Assembly: GCA_951217055.1 (NCBI GenBank)
Contig: OX578277.1
Coordinates: 65,814,388-65,878,387 of the forward strand
Source: Gerris lacustris
Taxonomy: Eukaryota; Arthropoda; Insecta; Hemiptera; Gerridae
DNA length: 64,000 nt
Direction: 5' to 3'
Shown: piece by piece, positions 25,601 to 35,256 of the stretch
Position numbering within the stretch: position 1 is the first letter of the stretch
Layout of the letters: the number at the start of each line of letters is the position of its first letter
Position numbers and translations under genes: made by a program
Notes under the pieces: generated by a model
Databases searched by the model: none
Told to the model about the DNA's origin: nothing
The model's input: the letters and a program-made list of their open reading frames with translations, nothing else

Positions 25601-28600
25601 AACCAACAGCGACACCGCTATGAATTAATAAAGATCGTTAAAACTATTAAGGCGGACCAAAACGTTTAAAGTAGAAAAACAACGTTTTTACCGATATCTT
25701 ACGTTCTAACTTAATAAAACTTCATATACATCGTCTAAAGTACAATTGAAACAGGATGTAAAATTTCAACTTGATACAAGCAGAAGTCTTTGTGTAGTGA
25801 AGTCATACATTTTATAATAATTGAAAAGGAGATGTGTGGTTAGAGGAATAGTAAGAATGCAGGTTAGTTCCCTTACTACTAGCCGCTGTACTACTATCAT
25901 ACCATTTATCTACCTATTCATGATTATCCATTTTTTCAATATTCAATACTTATTTACGCTTCAATGATAGAGCCACGCAATGCCTAGTAAAAACTATTAA
26001 TAGTTTTAGCGATCTTTAACAATTCATAGCGGTGTCGCTGTTGGTTTTATTAAAAAATTGTATTTGAAAAAAATGTTTGTCTCATTGAATAGATGAAGTT
26101 AGATTTTTTGCCGACCTAAAATTCCCATTTTAAATTAAAAGTTCACGTTTACGCGAGGGTTGCACGCAAACGCTTGGGCAGATAATGTTGTCCAACAAAC
26201 TCGTCCTGGGCAATCGGTCTACTTTTACTCAAGTTATCATCACACGTTTAAAGGGACGCGGACACACAGATCGACAGACAGACACACATGAGACCAAAAT
26301 GTTTCCTGATGTCTGTAACGGATTTCTGTCTTGGAATTTTTAAAATCGGAGACATACAATTTTTTCGTCCTCAAAAGTGAATACAATGCTTCCATTACAC
26401 CTTTGGTAAAATTGGAAGCAAAATAATACATTACTATAATTATTAAAATACAATAAGAACTCACCTTGGAAAGTGCAGCAAGGGCCACAATGACATGTCC
26501 ATATAGAGGATGATTAGGAAGGTTATAGAGAAGTAATGGTTCAATAGCAACCACTTCACCCCTACTACCTGAGAAAATGCACCTTGAATCATAAGATCTT
26601 ACACCCAGCAAGCGCTTTAATCCTAGCTCGAACACTGATCCGCCACTATCTGACAGTAGTGCTACTGACAGTAAATCTGTAAACTAGTCACAACAAAATA
26701 TTTTCAAATTACCAACTGTAAAGGTACATACAAATACTGCGGTAACTAATATTGCAAAAGTAGTAGTCAAGAAATGTATTAAAAAGCAGCAAAACCTACA
26801 AAATAATGCTATAATATAATATTTAAAAATGCCACAATGTAATTTACTGTTTGACAGGATTAAGAAAAATAATAATTTAGAGCACATTAGTAGGTTTAAT
26901 TTGTTTTTAGAAATAAATAAAAAAGGTACCTTAAGGTGAACAACTGCAGTAAAAGGTGTATGTGAATCAGGGGAAATAGTCCTAAGAAGTCTGCCATCTT
27001 GAGAGTCGAACATAAGAACAAGGCCTCTCACATATCCAGCAAGTAGTCGTGTAGAGTCTGCATTTAGAGCTAAGCAAGAGACAGAACCCTGAGCTCTCTC
27101 AGTTGGAGTATCATGTGTCCAGCGTAATCGCTGGGACAAATCAAAACATAATACAGCCCCATGCCTCGTCCCTACACCAACAACACCTCCCACAGCCACA
27201 ACACTAGGCCAGCCACCTTCTGTGCTTTCCTGGAAAACAAAATTTATAATTAAGATTGGAACAGAAATTATAAAATTAATGGTTTGAGCCCAAGGCTTTC
27301 CTAAGATGAACATCCAAAGTATTTTTTTTTTTTTTTTCCCCCAGTAATCTGGAATTTTTAAGCAGCTTTCTTCATTTTTTATAGTTCAGTGAACATGTCC
27401 AATTCAGTTTCATAATGCAATAAGAAGTTTTCAATTTGTTTGAATTAACAATGGTAGTGGTAAGGCTGAACATAGAACTAGCTGATCTTCTTATGCCAGT
27501 GGAAGGTATATGCTACAACTTTATTATAGCTCACCACCTGAGAAAACTGAGTTAAGCCACCAAAAATACAAAATTGAAGGAAATGTTTCTTTAGTTTAAA
27601 TAAATGACATAAAAATGTAGTGTTAGTAGTAAATCATTATTTCCCAAATGATTAATAAAATGTTCTGTCATAATATCAGATCCTATAAAAAATAATATGT
27701 TTTGTTTAAACTGATAAAAGAAGATAATTAGAAGCAAGTAGGGGTCTTGATCTCCATTATGGCACCTTCAACAAAATTAATCCACTTAAAATCATTAATC
27801 ATTAGATTTTTTCCACTTCAAGTAGGATTATCTGCATATACTGACATTTATTTTTTTTAAAAAAGTATTAAAAGAAAATTTTGTTTTTAAAACTAAATTT
27901 TTAGAGAATACAGATGCAATGGTTTCCTCTACAATTAATCCAAACTCAAGCTCTTGTTGAATCCTCCACAGAATTAATCATTTAAATAAATCATAACAGA
28001 ATGGAATACACTAAAATTTAAAAATAAAAGCAGATAAAGAACCAACCGCAGCCTCAAGAAGTCTTGAAGAAACAGCTCTGAGAACAACATGTTGAAGAAT
28101 GTTCTCAGAAGGAGATGTTTTCCTGTAGCTAGGACTGTGATGACCTCTACTGCCAACACTGCTAACTGAGCCAGTCTCAAAATTCTCTTCAATATGAGCT
28201 GGTAATAGCTGAAAATTGTTTTTAAATTTATTTTAACAGACATTAAAATAAGTAATATTACGCATTTTACACTGATATGTATATTATACACATATATTTT
28301 TACGACTTAAAAGAACACAACCTCTTTTACAAATCTGACTTTGTAAAAGTCAGATTTAGGTGGCAGACTTAATCAAGATGATAGCAACACCCAAGTTAAA
28401 GGAAAACAATCTTTCCTGCTAAGCATACTTCCATAAAAAATTGACTTTTTCACAAACCATATTTGTTTTTGACCTAAAGGCCAAAAACATCTATGTGTGA
28501 AATTCAGTCAAATGAACTAAGTCACTAAAAATTATACAGAAATCTAGGACAACTACAGGTAAACAACACTGGACACGAGTAGCACCAACACTTTACAATA

Positions 28601-30572
28601 AACTGCCCGCAAAAATCAGAGAAATACAGCAATACAATAAATATAAAGCACACCTTAAGAAATACTATAAGCACGAATGATATAAAGTACGATGTTAGCA
28701 TTTACTAAAAATAGAATCTCTTCCAATCACAAAATAATAAATAAATAAAATAAAGAAACAGTGACAGTTAATCTATAAGAATAAAAACAAAACAAATCAA
28801 AACATAGATAACTATAGTAAACAGACTCCTCCTCTACGCTCGGGCGACCTGGTAGAGGAGTAAACAACAACTAATTTAGAAGTTCTTCCTAATGTATTAC
28901 TATATTGTATTATATATTTTATGTTATTATTCTCATAAAATATATTATGTTGTTATAATAATAATAAAAAAAAATTAAAAAAAGTTCACTAAGACTTCTA
29001 AATATGTATTTCAAGCCGTCCCTCATTAACCAACTCTTTTTTACAGAACCATCCTCCAATCTCCCTGGCTAAAAGAATAGAACTTGGGATGTACCAAACA
29101 TTTTAATTTTAAAAGACTCCAATCCAAAATGTGAAGTAAAAAAGGAATCTCCTTTCAATGACCATTGACAAATACCATGACAATTCTATTGTACATGATC
29201 TGACTGTTTCTAGCTTCCAAAAACCATTGGTTATTAACCCCACATCAATTTTCAATGGGAGCTGCACTTAACAACAAAGAGTTACATGTGGTTCTGTGGG
29301 CCGCATTTGCCCACCCCTGTACTATACTTTACCATCCTCCAAGAACTCAAGATACATTGGGCAGAAGTGCTTACCTCCTATTAAGATTAAAATCTAAAAT
29401 AGATTAACTATTTAAGAGCCACTGCCACTCTTTTTTCAATAGATAGCAAAACAGTAACCCATAAATACACATTAGTGAAATATTAGTTTGCAGTTTAGTA
29501 TTCTGTTGCTCAAAATAATGAAGTATTAAAACACAAAATGTTTACTTAACGAAGCACAAAATTGATAAAATAGCAAGTTTATCTGAATTTTTTGCAGTTG
29601 TAAATTATCCAAAGTTTTTAATTCAAAATAATTAATGAATAATATAGAAAATGCAACATATTTTACAAAAGTCAATGGCATGACTAAGCCATCAGCCGGA
29701 TCTAAAGGCCATAAAAAAAAAATATGAAACAGCAAATCAAGATGCTGTAAAATTTCTAGAATAAGAGAGATTAAACAATAAATTAGTACCAGATGGAGCT
29801 TATACTCAAAGCAACTTCACAAGCTTTCCTCCCTGCAGCAAACTTGTCTTTCCACGGAAAGCTATTCTGATAGTAATTAAACTAAATTAAAAATATAATT
29901 AAGCCTGCTGATAGGAGTACATAGAGTAGCAAGTTCAAGAAGTGATGTTTTTGTAAGGGAATAGAACTTTACTTGCAGATTGAATTAGCGATCATTAGAT
30001 TCCAATTTATTAATGATAAAAACAAGTGCAATTAATTCGAAATAACTCGGGATCAATTTAAATGAAATTGTACTTCTATTATTAAAAATTATTCTTCGTA
30101 TCTCAAACTTATCAAAATTATAGTTAAAAACACCATTGGGAGCCTCTTACGATAAATTTCATGATTATACCTCCACCGTCATTTATTTAACAGAGGACAT
30201 AAACATAAAATACATCTTGATAAAATTGTGTTTTGGGTTTGTATAAGTAAGTGAATACATATATACATAATTAACATGCTTACTTCGTTCGGTAAATAAT
30301 TAGGAAGCTCTTCTTCGCTAATCAAAGACGACTCGTCATTTAAAATATCTTCTAACGTCGGAACTTTATCAACTTTCGGTATGTTGTATTCGACATCATC
30401 AAGCTGAAAATATTGACAATTTTAATGCAAGTTAACGGAAGTAAAACAATTTACTAACAGTAGAATCACAAATACATAATACATGATAAAATACACGATT
30501 AGTTACCGTTGTAAAATCCAAATCGAGCTCAGGAAGCAAGACACTAGAATCTAAATCACCATTCGTACTCAT
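7252..30572 (-). CDS. Vps8: Vps8, CORVET tethering-complex subunit (23 coding exons)
   Basis: Vps8 is the Rab5-binding subunit of CORVET, which tethers early endosomes for fusion. Exons in coding order: 30507-30572, 30284-30403, 28047-28208, 26930-27229, 26465-26683, 24162-24341, 23742-23990, 21953-22087, 21607-21720, 19748-19860, 19474-19642, 17889-18066, 17191-17389, 16875-17013, 15699-15925, 15413-15572, 14931-15055, 11193-11319, 10962-11075, 10758-10881, 10537-10647, 9439-9616, 7252-7330. All junctions use GT...AG and the sum (3,588 nt) keeps one frame, giving 1,195 residues. Diagnostic family strings are IPKVDKVPTLEDILND (N-terminus), SDSGGSVFELGLKRLLGVR and IFSGSRGEVVAIEPL in the propeller (about 125-470), VYNSSAFKAIATGGNVSKA, and TCLDIEQVILVC in the solenoid. 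A RING-H2 finger closes the protein (C1155, C1158, C1171, H1173, H1176, C1179, C1186, C1189). It ends six residues after the last RING cysteine, whereas human VPS8 (about 1,430 residues) has a further tail. Weak donors are GTTGGT after exon 3 and GTTAGT after exon 18. UTRs are not resolved. Confidence 0.95.
7640..7808. mobile_element. 169-bp MITE with internal 21-22 bp repeats (Vps8 intron 22)
   Basis: The ends AGGTGGTGACACACTTGAGC and, in complement, AGGCGGAGACACACCTGAGC form imperfect terminal inverted repeats of about 26 bp. TTA lies directly outside both ends (7637-7639, 7809-7811), consistent with a 3-bp PIF/Harbinger target duplication. Inside are four tandem variants of 'gcattcgccccgaatgag'. 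It is non-coding and lies in the last intron of Vps8. Confidence 0.65.
8081..9076. mobile_element. About 1-kb inverted-repeat element, possibly nested (Vps8 intron 22)
   Basis: Outer arms CGAGTATAGAGACTAAAT are exact (8081-8098 and complement 9059-9076). A second, inner pair (GTATCAAAGACGGACA near 8369 and its complement near 9031-9046) adjoins the right outer arm directly but is about 250 bp away from the left one. This suggests a later insertion between about 8099 and 8352. The internal frames show no recognisable transposase. Confidence 0.5.
11503..14852 (-). mobile_element. Penelope-like retroelement in Vps8 intron 17
   Basis: A Penelope reverse transcriptase plus GIY-YIG frame is bracketed by 74-bp inverted repeats (11503-11576 and complement 14779-14852) with about one mismatch. 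The direct repeat atcaataattatatt lies at 11491-11505, at the left edge, and at 14885-14899, about 32 bp beyond the right repeat. This looks like a 15-bp target duplication with a short tail of extra sequence. Inverted terminal sequences and 3' or 5' extra fragments are known features of Penelope elements. Orientation is the same as Vps8, and splicing is expected to remove it. Confidence 0.88.
12193..14742 (-). pseudogene. Penelope-type reverse transcriptase/GIY-YIG endonuclease, one in-frame stop
   Basis: The frame runs from an ATG at 14742 to the stop at 12193, about 849 residues, broken only by one TAA at 13918-13920. The sequence after that stop stays in the same frame (residues read IVIDAKQTKQ then IIITRADKSN). 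The N-terminal 274 residues are the lysine/asparagine-rich Penelope leader. In the second part, counted from the ATG at 13818, come SLDIKALFTSIPL (138-150, catalytic Asp140), GTPMGS (201-206), YVDD (238-241), and a C-terminal GIY-YIG-type module from about 438 with VYIGET. Reverse transcriptase primes on nicked DNA and the GIY-YIG domain makes the nick. The single stop could be a recent lesion, a read-through site or a sequencing error. Confidence 0.9.
15926..16874. repeat. Vps8 intron 14: hairpin and (TA)n tract
   Basis: A 26-bp perfect inverted repeat (16051-16076 against 16107-16132, both carrying ctttcttctagggaactgg or its complement) has a 30-nt spacer, so it would form a clean stem-loop. 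At 16529-16600 there is a pure (TA)n microsatellite followed by a few TG dinucleotides. No exon or transposase is visible between them. Confidence 0.7.
17521..17742. mobile_element. 222-bp fold-back MITE, PIF/Harbinger-like (Vps8 intron 12)
   Basis: The element begins GGCCGCTCCCTGACTTGTCG and ends with its complement. Almost the whole length folds back on itself, with a few mismatches and a short centre near 17625. It is flanked by TAA on both sides (17518-17520, 17743-17745), the TWA duplication of PIF/Harbinger elements. It is GC-rich against its surroundings and has no coding capacity. The near-perfect arms suggest it is young. Confidence 0.8.
18321..18883. mobile_element. 563-bp MITE, copy 1 (Vps8 intron 11)
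   Basis: The ends AGCCCTG and CAGGGCT are followed inwards by imperfect inverted 'TTCACGGTGATgtt'-type repeats rich in 'gatagttctatc' strings. TAA flanks both ends (18318-18320, 18884-18886). The sequence is clearly homologous along its length to 48028-48583. It is non-coding. The alternating 'atagaactatc' motifs give extra internal hairpins. Confidence 0.8.
20303..20528. repeat. 226-bp near-perfect palindrome (Vps8 intron 9)
   Basis: Arms of about 105 bp pair around an 'atgatcattacatcat' centre. I see only one clear arm difference near the centre: 'cattgtcagtg' on the left against 'cactgacgatg' on the right. It includes the string ACCGGTTTCGAC and its complement, which is common at the ends of insect Penelope-type repeats. 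Each arm carries a hammerhead-like sequence, and only the plus-strand copy has an intact core. Confidence 0.8.
20423..20463 (+). ncRNA. Candidate Penelope-type hammerhead ribozyme motif
   Basis: In order: TTACA (423-427, last three digits), core CTGACGA (428-434), an extra T (435), GACT-loop-AGTC (436-448) as stem II, GAA (449-451), ACC/GGT (452-457) as a minimal stem III, A458 as the cleavage-site base, then TGTAA (459-463), which pairs exactly with TTACA as stem I. Type I hammerheads with a very short stem III are known in Penelope-like elements. Caveats are the unpaired T before stem II and the lack of a loop in stem III, so activity may need dimerisation. On the opposite arm the core reads CTGACAA, which loses an essential G. 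Confidence 0.5.
20529..21606. repeat. Remainder of Vps8 intron 9 with decayed hammerhead-like strings
   Basis: At 21033-21059 the plus strand reads CTGAAGA, T, then GCCT/AGGC as a stem, then GAAA. At 20651-20678 the minus strand reads TTGATAATGACCCAAGG followed by GGGTTGAAAT. Both follow the layout of the motif at 20423 but lack a matching stem I or a consensus core. No coding sequence is seen. Confidence 0.4.
22218..23050. mobile_element. Inverted-repeat element with AACGCTTTGTGGTCC ends (Vps8 intron 7)
   Basis: The 15-bp string AACGCTTTGTGGTCC at 22218-22232 has an exact complement at 23036-23050. Interior sequence is AT-rich and has no transposase frame. TTAA-like sequence adjoins the right end (gttaaaa), which could mean a piggyBac-related MITE, but the left flank (ttctaa) does not match well. 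The family call is therefore left open. Confidence 0.5.
24341..24511. repeat. Seven-unit 24-bp tandem repeat at the exon 6 splice acceptor of Vps8
   Basis: Units (cctacacataaaaaatatat + ttat) start at 24341, 24365, 24389, 24413, 24437, 24461 and 24488. The sixth is 27 bp. The first unit contains the acceptor of intron 5 (minus-strand TTTTTTATGTGTAG, then G) and the first base of exon 6. Every further unit repeats the same TGTAG/G acceptor. Using the next upstream copy would add 24 nt ending in an in-frame TAG stop. Confidence 0.9.
25375..26240. repeat. Fold-back element, about 270-bp arms (Vps8 intron 5)
   Basis: Outer segments near 25387 (aacttgagtaaaagtagac) and 26213-26236 are complementary. 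Inner segments 25599-25626 and 26021-26048 (both sides of agcgacaccgct) are exact complements. The spacer is roughly 25650-25995. A copy of the right half and spacer lies at 39190-40290. Arms have diverged, with small gaps. No transposase is seen. The right end runs into a 'gacagacagacacac' tract. Confidence 0.7.
28570..28698 (+). pseudogene. 3' fragment of a non-LTR retrotransposon RT ORF (Vps8 intron 2)
   Basis: The plus strand reads TRVAPTLYNKLPAKIREIQ then YNKYKAHLKKYYKHE before a stop, closely resembling the last residues of CR1/RTE-type reverse transcriptase ORFs ('P.LYN.LP..IR.I....FK..LK.YL'). Only this tail is present, followed by a short GC-rich hairpin (ctcctctac / gtagaggag near 28827-28860) and an A-rich end. 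It is a typical 5'-truncated copy, antisense to Vps8. Confidence 0.6.
29290..29319. mobile_element. hAT-like transposon end (Vps8 intron 2)
   Basis: Read in complement, the block starts CAGGGGTGGGCAAATGCGGC, a common hAT terminal repeat. I could not find the other end with confidence, so this may be a fragment. It lies in the 2.1-kb second intron. Confidence 0.4.
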
Positions 30573-30999
30573 TATCTCAGTCTATCATCATGAGATGTTT
30601 CACCAGAGATTCGACTCCCCCCGAACCAAACAGCTAAGATAAAGGTTACAAATTCTACAAGGGCCAAACCCGCACTTCAAAAATGGTAAAGTTAACATAA
30701 ATTAAAACAAATAAAGTAAAAAAAACAGGACTCTTATGGGACAAAGGTTCATAGGTCCGAGAACATCACTGATCACTGATTATTAATTAATAATTTCAAT
30801 AACCCAGGTCCATTCATATCACACATGCATAGCAGGTTTTGCATACACTTTATAAATATTATAAGAGAATTCAAGTCCCAAAAAGTAAAAATTATTTAGT
30901 GAAAATATGACAAAAATATACATAACAACAATTACTATACTTTTAAAGAGCTTTTCAACGATATGCATCATTAAAGGTTTTCATTACTTTGACATTTAT
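30573..30999. other. Upstream region of Vps8
   Basis: This region holds the Vps8 5' UTR and promoter in minus-strand sense. No TATA box at a convincing distance was seen, as is usual for housekeeping trafficking genes. No other gene is recognised here. Confidence 0.3.
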
Positions 31000-31470
31000 A
31001 CCCCGCACCCCTGTGTACCAAAATTTAAACATAGTTTCACTAACTTAGAAACCGCCCCGGGCATGCGTCCAACCATTACTGTACTCTTAAAGACAACATT
31101 TGTACCCCATACCTCTGTGTACCGAAATCGGAACATAGTTTTACTAACTCAAAAACCTTCCCGGGCATGCGTCCAACCATTCCCCCAAGTTTCATCGCAA
31201 GCGGATGATAAATATAGATTATAGAAACATTTTTCCTGTATTTTCCATTAATTACTTTGACATTTGTACCCCGTCACCCTGTGTACCAAAATCCGAACAT
31301 AGTTTTACTAACTCAGAAACCTTCCCGCATGTATAAGTCCAACCATTCCCTTAAGTTTCATCGCAATCGGATGAACGGTTTAGGCAGGACAAACAGATGG
31401 ACAGACAGACAAACATTCATTTTTAGGGTTTCGTTGGTAAAACCAAAAAAATAAAACCTTATAGTTTCGT
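31000..31470. repeat. Three diverged direct repeats of about 90-170 bp
   Basis: Units start near 31010, 31098 and 31266, each with 'ctgtgtacc[ag]aaat' and 'aacatagttt' followed by 'gtccaaccatt'. The last two continue with 'aagtttcatcgcaa' and 'cggatga'. The last unit ends in 'gacagacagac' and 'agggtttcgttgg', a common tail in insect repeats. Near 31478-31503 a complementary 'ctgtctgtctgt' run faces it, so two such tails lie head to head. Confidence 0.55.
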
Positions 31471-31636
31471 TCCTGTGTCTGTCTATCTGTCTGTCTGTCT
31501 GTCACTCTGTACGATACGGTTCCAATAACATTTGAATCAAAAGAGATAGAAACATGAAACTTTCCAGTAATTAAGATCGTTTTGACGCACACAAAGGAAA
31601 AATATAGCAAACTCAAAATTATCAGCTGTTCAAATC

Positions 31637-32180
31637 CAAAATGGCGGATAATTCACGTCACGCAAAAAAATGTTTTTTAATTATGAGTGGGGTATCAAAT
31701 GAAAGGTATTGAAGAGTAGATCACAAAAATATATAACACTTGTGGAAAGTGCTTAATTTTCCGTACCATTTTGTCAAAAAACATCAACTTTTTGGGTGTG
31801 TGTCCCCCCCCCCCCCCCCCCCCTAAAACTATATTTCTGCTGTTACTAAAAATATGCAAAATTTGCGCCCTGATGGGCCAATAAAAAAATAATAATAGCA
31901 GCTTAATCGGATTACCTGGGAATCCAAAATGGCGGCTAATTCCTATCACGGGAATTTTTTTTTTTTTTTTAAATTTTGAGTGGGGTATCAAATTAAAGGT
32001 ATTGAAGAGTAGATTACAAAAATATATTACACTTGTGGAGAGTGTTAAAAAACATGTAATTTTGTCAAAAAACATAAAAATTTGACGTGTCCCCCCCCCC
32101 CCCCCCCCATTTATACTTATTTTACCTTCACAATACTAACGAAACCCTTTTTACGTGAGACTTCACGCACAACCAATTTA
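31637..32180. repeat. Tandem repeat units each ending in a long poly-C tract
   Basis: Two units of about 280 bp begin with 'atccaaaatggcggctaatt'-type sequence, pass through 'gagtggggtatcaaat' and 'tgtcaaaaaacat', and end in C-runs at 31804-31824 (21 C) and 32091-32108 (18 C). A third copy lies at 38072-38345 with 17 C at 38269-38285 and the same 'acgaaaccctttttacgtga' after it. Confidence 0.75.
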
Positions 32181-32234
32181 TTTTATATTTTTTTCTTTTT
32201 TTCTTAATGGTGAACCCTTTTTCAAATTGCTATT

Positions 32235-32398
32235 TGATTGAAAACTATATATAGGTATATATTTTCTTAGGGTCTGGTTAGGGTTACAATGAATAAACTC
32301 CTCCTTTTCATAAATCCTTTTATGAAAAGGAGGAGTTTATTCATTGTAACCCTAACCAGACCCTAAGAAAATATATACCTATATATAGTTTTCAATCA
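32235..32398. repeat. Perfect 80-bp-arm hairpin
   Basis: Left arm 32235-32314 and right arm 32319-32398 pair throughout around the loop tcct. The arms include ggtctggttagggttacaat and its complement. The absence of visible mismatches implies recent formation or active gene conversion between arms. No frame of note. Confidence 0.85.
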
Positions 32399-32800
32399 TA
32401 TACCAATTTATTATTTATAAAGATGTATTGTATAGGTATGTATTTTCAAAACACAATTGCAAATATATAATGCAAACACCGAAATATTCAAGATGATAGT
32501 TTCAAAATTTGCTTAAAAAATTTAACTGCGATATATTATGTGAAATTATACCTACTGTAAAATAATTGATTTTCGATATCTTAAATTGTTCAATAAGAGA
32601 TTTATTTTTAATTTGTTATATCTGACTGCTGAACGTATTCGGACTTTAGACGAAAATAAATGTTTTCTATTGAAAAACGTACATTTAAAATTTTTAATAT
32701 TGTGTAACTGCGATTATTTTTATAACCGACTTAAAAGACAAATTCTATGTAACAAAAGTTTTCAGCTGTGTTGTTAGCTTTTTAAAAATGTACTAATTTT

Positions 32801-34574
32801 AGCAATTTCATTAACCAAAGCTGTAGAAACAGCAATCCTCCAGGTAAAATGGCGGAAGTAAATCGGAAAGTTTGATATTTGGCATAGTTGTTTATTGATG
32901 ATTGAAAATGAAGAAAGGTTCTTATACATTTCTTGGTAACTCTAATTGATTTTTGAGATATTTGCATTATTCGCGATTTTTCTAGAGACCGGTGTGCCTA
33001 CGTTGGTCGCCCTCTGAGGTTTAAAACATTTATTTGTTGTATTCAATTTTTTAATAATTTTACTAAACACATCTTAAAAAATGTTGTAAGACACGGATTA
33101 AAGGTGATATAATATGTTATCAGACAATGAGATAATGTATGTCTGTGCCTCTTTAAATAATGCTATCAATAATTTTTAATACAAGTATACATTAATACTG
33201 GTTTTGTAAATTACGATCAGTAAATTTAGTTTTTTCTCTAGAATACAACCACTTTATGTAAAAATTAAATAACATATATAGTTTTAAATCAAATGTGCCA
33301 AGCTCTATTATGATGTAATGTTCATTTATTTAAAAAATATACAATAAGTATATACTATTGAATCGTCTTAAGTTTAAGTATCTATTTTAAGTAATTTTTT
33401 CAAGTAACGTAATTATTAAAAATAAATATATTTTGGCACGTCAGAAAGTAAATTTAAATGTACATCAATACATTATCTGATAGCTTTAATTTATGTCCAA
33501 TACATTTATTTAGTAAATTGCGTATTTATGAAAAAAAAAAATAGTAAATCGGGTACGGGGTACCTCAGAATTTTTCCCTTACTTCGGAGGCCACTAAAGT
33601 TGCCTCTGTAAATAATGTTTATACATTATTTTTATTATATATTTAATTTAATTTATTCAATTATTTGAATTTTGGCGCTATTTTGACAGGTATGTAAACA
33701 AACTTTGACGTCATCAAAATTATTGCACTAATAAATAATTATATTCACCTATAACTTTTAAACTAATTAATGGAATTTCATCGGGTTTTTCATATTTGTT
33801 CTTAATTTTTTCCGGTTCCAAAGATATGCTATATGTCAAAAACCTATTTATACTTTCACTATTATTAACCGTCAAAGTTTAAAAATTCAAAAATGTATAA
33901 CTTCAAAATGGCGGCCAAAATCAAAATGAAATTTAGTGGGCTTGTTTGTCATACAGAGAGGTACATTCGAGCCAAATTTCAACTCGATCAGGACCATTTT
34001 CGATTTATTACGATTTTTTAAATTTTGCTGACTCAGCAAACTGGGTTCAAGATGGCGGAAAAAGTTGATTTTCCGGGCGGCACAACTACAGGTTAGGACT
34101 GATTTTTCTGCCAAGTTTCAACTCTCTAGGTTAAATACCTTGGGCGCTACGATGATAACATACACACACTCACACACACACATACATACATACATACAGA
34201 CGTCATTCTGAAAACCACTCAGGAGGTCTTAAAAACACCCCAAACGGATAATTCCGTTGAAATCTCGAAAAACATTTTTTGGGTGAAAACAATACTTTTC
34301 CCACCATAGGTAGTGAGGAAAAGTAAAACAGTTTTTAAACCTCCAAGGGGGACGAAAGTAGGCATACTGGTCCATTGTGAATAATGTAATTATCCCAAAA
34401 AACATTAAAATTTCCAAAAAATTTACAAAGATCTTTTTTCATTTACTAGCATCAATAAACAAAAGTATGCTCAATCTCAATATCAAAACTTTCCGATTTA
34501 CTTCCGCCATTTTACTTTTGATGACAGTTTGGATGGCTGTTTCTGTTTCTACACTTTTGGTTAATGAAATTGCT
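32801..34574. repeat. 1.8-kb unit bounded by diverged inverted repeats
   Basis: Sequences 32801-32930 and, in complement, about 34430-34574 share 'aatttcattaacca', 'atggcggaagtaaatcggaa' and 'gaaacagc'. The interior holds 'caaaatggcggccaaaat' and a (CA)n/(CATA)n run at 34160-34198 followed by 'tcgaaaaacattttttggg'. That pattern is common at non-LTR tails in insects. No intact frame is present. Confidence 0.5.
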
Positions 34575-35256
34575 GAAATGAGTTTGTTTCATGGAACCTT
34601 TTTTTTCAGGTTGCGGGGTAGTTTGAAGAAGGCAAGGGTCATGTTGGGTTAAACTCCCCCAACCAAAGCAGAACGATAATTAATAAAACAAAAATTGCCC
34701 CGAATTTGAGCGAAGCGTATCACACAGCTTCTGTGACAAATTCAAAAGTGTCAGGCAGGCTTGAGTGGCGCAGTACTGCCCTGCTCTACGGTATAATTTG
34801 CGCGTTCTCATTATTTCTGCAGTTCACAAAAACTGCTATGCCTAAAAGCTAAAATGGATATGAGATCTATCAGGTCATGTGAAGTCACAAATACATTATT
34901 CAACTCTATTTATACACATTGTTGCAGTACATATTTTACAACAAATTGTACAAATATTTATTTCATGTTATCAGCAATAAAACATCCCGATTTGATTTGA
35001 GGTGCGTAGGATACAGAGCAGCGAGTTCGAGAGTGTATTTATAGCGTAACATTTTTTTCCTTTAAAATTTTTAAATTTAAAACTACGCGAGCGGTATAAT
35101 TTTTACCTTTTTATTTATACCTTATTCTTATTCTATTTATTCGTATCAGTTGTGGTTGATCTATCAAAACTTATTATAGGCAACTAGCTTATTTTATAAT
35201 AAATAATATTTATATATGATCACAGAATTATTAAATAACTAGTTACTGATTTTAAA

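Noticed and set aside
26641..26683. Acceptor TTTACAG at 26677 for Vps8 exon 5
   Set aside because: It would put exon 5 out of frame and run into a stop. The upstream TAG acceptor at 26684-26685 keeps the frame and restores the conserved residues FTD.
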